DNA of 64,000 nucleotides, from NCBI GenBank assembly GCA_910575565.1, contig CAJTFL010000023.1, positions 1 through 64,000 of the forward strand, read 5' to 3'. The notes under the pieces were generated by a model. It did not search any database and was not told where the DNA came from. It was given only the letters and a program-made list of their open reading frames with translations. The stretch is from Lachnospiraceae bacterium. Its GTDB lineage: Bacteria; Bacillota; Clostridia; Lachnospirales; Lachnospiraceae. The position numbers and the translations under genes were made by a program. Positions 62,627 to 64,000 of the stretch are shown piece after piece (position 1 is the first letter of the stretch; every line of letters begins with the position of its first letter).

Positions 62627-64000
62627 ATGTTTTCCTACGAAAATTTATGTGTCCATGATCTGGACTATGCCCATATCATTGATTTTTCCTCTTTTGAAAA
62701 AATGAATGAACATGGGTATGCAACCGTTACAATTGAAATAGACGAAAGTAAGCAGGATGAGATGGAGGTATGGAACGAATGGGTTCCAGTCACCGTCTAT
62801 GACAAGGTATCCGGCCACAAACTGTTTGCCGGTATCCTGCTGGAAGCGGAGGGCTTTTGGCGGAACACCAGTTATGTGATAAAGATGCAGCTTGGTTCGG
62901 GAACCTGTCTGCTAGATCGGGAGAAACGCTCTTATTCCTATCAAAACAAGCAGAAATATCGTCTGCTCCTTAATCAGGTCTTAGGACAGGAAGCAAAAGT
63001 TTCTTTTCGCGTAGAAGACAAGGAAGTGCCAGGGCTGTTAGTCCAGTATGGGGAGAGCGACTGGGAGTTTGTAAAGCGCTTGGGCAGCCATTTTGGCAGC
63101 TGTGTTGTGCCTGAGATCCATATAGACAACGGATCACGTTTTTATTTCGGATGGGAAAGTGGAGAAGACTATGGGGAGATCGAGCCGTTTGACTACTGCG
63201 AAAAAGTAGATGAACGCTTTTACCACGCAAAAGCTTTTGACAAGGATACCAAGAAGAGGGATCATTTACGCTATCAGATCGACAGCGGTGAAGATTATAA
63301 GATTGGAGGCCGGGTAACATACCGTGGGAACACATGGTATATCGAGGAGAAGACCACATACCTAGCAGATGGGGAGATCAAGTTTAAATACAGCCTGGCA
63401 AGCAAAAAAAGTCTTCAGTGGCAAGCCGCAGAAAACCCAAAGCTGCATGGAAAGGAGATCACAGGGACGGTTACAGGCCGTAAGGGAGAACAGCTGCAGG
63501 TGGATCTGGATATAGATAGGGTGGAGAAAAAAAGCCAACAATCTTCTTATCCATGGATGCCTGAAACAGGAAATTTATTGTATTGTATGCCAGAGATCGG
63601 AGAGAGGGTAAGGCTTTATTTTTGTGACAACCATGAGGACTCGGCAATCTGCATCAACTGCGCCAGGGAAAATAAGTTTCCGTCTAAGTGGGTCCGCAAG
63701 CCTGGGAGAAAACGGTTTATTGTCCGCAAAAAAAGGAAATTGCTGCTGCTGAAGAAAAAGATGGAACTTAGGAGCCTGAACAACAGATTTTCCCTTAAAG
63801 ATAAAGGCGGTATCTTTATGTCAACTGACGGAGGACTGCAGATACAGGCAGGTAAGGAAGTATATCTGGAAGCCCCCTATCTTTCGGTGACAGCAGACCG
63901 GGAGATCACCCTGGCCAAGGAAGATCTCCTCACGCCGACGATGATCGTCTTAAATGGGGATATTAACGCAAGGGGCGGGGACTTGATTACGGAGGAAAAG
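62627..64000 (+). CDS. VgrG-like spike protein (partial, runs off the window)
   Basis: The ATG at 62627 (AAGGAG upstream) opens an uninterrupted frame of 458 codons to the window edge. It begins MFSYENLCVHDLDYAHIIDF and has the gp27/gpD-like first half (PGLLVQYGESDWEFVKRLGS; FYHAKAFDKDTKKRD) and a gp5-like OB region (TVTGRKGEQLQVDLDIDRVE; YPWMPETGNLLYCMPEIGER). A Ser/Asn-rich C-terminal repeat region follows (FSLKDKGGIFMSTDGGLQIQ). This is the VgrG/Pvc8 architecture of contractile injection spikes. It lies next to the Rhs array, so it may deliver Rhs toxins. Confidence 0.82.
   Translation, partial: MFSYENLCVHDLDYAHIIDFSSFEKMNEHGYATVTIEIDESKQDEMEVWNEWVPVTVYDKVSGHKLFAGILLEAEGFWRNTSYVIKMQLGSGTCLLDREKRSYSYQNKQKYRLLLNQVLGQEAKVSFRVEDKEVPGLLVQYGESDWEFVKRLGSHFGSCVVPEIHIDNGSRFYFGWESGEDYGEIEPFDYCEKVDERFYHAKAFDKDTKKRDHLRYQIDSGEDYKIGGRVTYRGNTWYIEEKTTYLADGEIKFKYSLASKKSLQWQAAENPKLHGKEITGTVTGRKGEQLQVDLDIDRVEKKSQQSSYPWMPETGNLLYCMPEIGERVRLYFCDNHEDSAICINCARENKFPSKWVRKPGRKRFIVRKKRKLLLLKKKMELRSLNNRFSLKDKGGIFMSTDGGLQIQAGKEVYLEAPYLSVTADREITLAKEDLLTPTMIVLNGDINARGGDLITEEK

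Overview
The window looks like a chromosome segment of an anaerobic, spore-forming Clostridia member, most likely a Lachnospiraceae gut commensal. This is inferred from gene families, not from a marker gene: a collagen-like spore-surface (BclA-type) protein, LplB/YtcP sugar permeases with no ATPase gene beside them, AraC-type two-component regulators, a CD1871A-type CXXC peptide with a NapH-like ferredoxin protein, an AmmeMemoRadiSam locus, and a tmRNA whose tag ends in NLAIAA.

Positions 1-10500 are an accessory zone. It holds a hypothetical gene, a 314-bp inverted-repeat element carrying an integrase fragment, a truncated Cys-rich KTR protein, a large collagen-like glycoprotein gene, two tRNA genes (Tyr-like and Ser), and a heavy-metal module. 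In that module arsR and araC are divergent from a stand-alone HMA protein and a CadA/ZntA-type ATPase. A second arsR is cut off by a 166-bp palindromic element.

Positions 10500-44600 are mostly carbohydrate catabolism. An AraC regulator precedes a rhamnose operon (rhaM, rhaB, an L-fucose/L-arabinose-isomerase-family protein, rhaD, fucO). Then come a Memo-AMMECR1 fusion with its radical SAM partner and a TatD nuclease; an oligosaccharide ABC importer with its own histidine kinase, AraC-type regulator and GH3 beta-glucosidase; a MATE exporter, a serpin lipoprotein and a ferredoxin pair; and a hexuronate module (lacI-uxaC divergent from uxaA, iclR, kdgA, two PfkB kinases). Clear sigma-A promoters with overlapping palindromes lie between lacI and uxaA and in front of kdgA. 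A nitroreductase, smpB and ssrA close the block.

Positions 44600-64000 form a second accessory zone that begins at the 3' end of ssrA, a classic integration site. It opens with an integrase fragment, a toxin-antitoxin pair whose RelE-like toxin has an in-frame stop, and a phage-type S24 repressor next to four operator-like sites spaced exactly 30 bp apart. Then comes a polymorphic-toxin locus: a full-length Rhs protein with an Ntox15-like tip, a DUF1963-like immunity gene, a second orphan Rhs core fragment with a different tip, further candidate immunity genes, decayed Rhs and VgrG-like remnants, a duplicated immunity-gene tail, and at the right edge an intact VgrG-like spike protein that runs off the window. 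Inside the array sit a P-loop ATPase overlapping a membrane/coiled-coil gene (candidate defence pair) and an RHH-LytTR-GHKL regulatory operon. I consider the 46.7-64 kb region the most promising for new biology.
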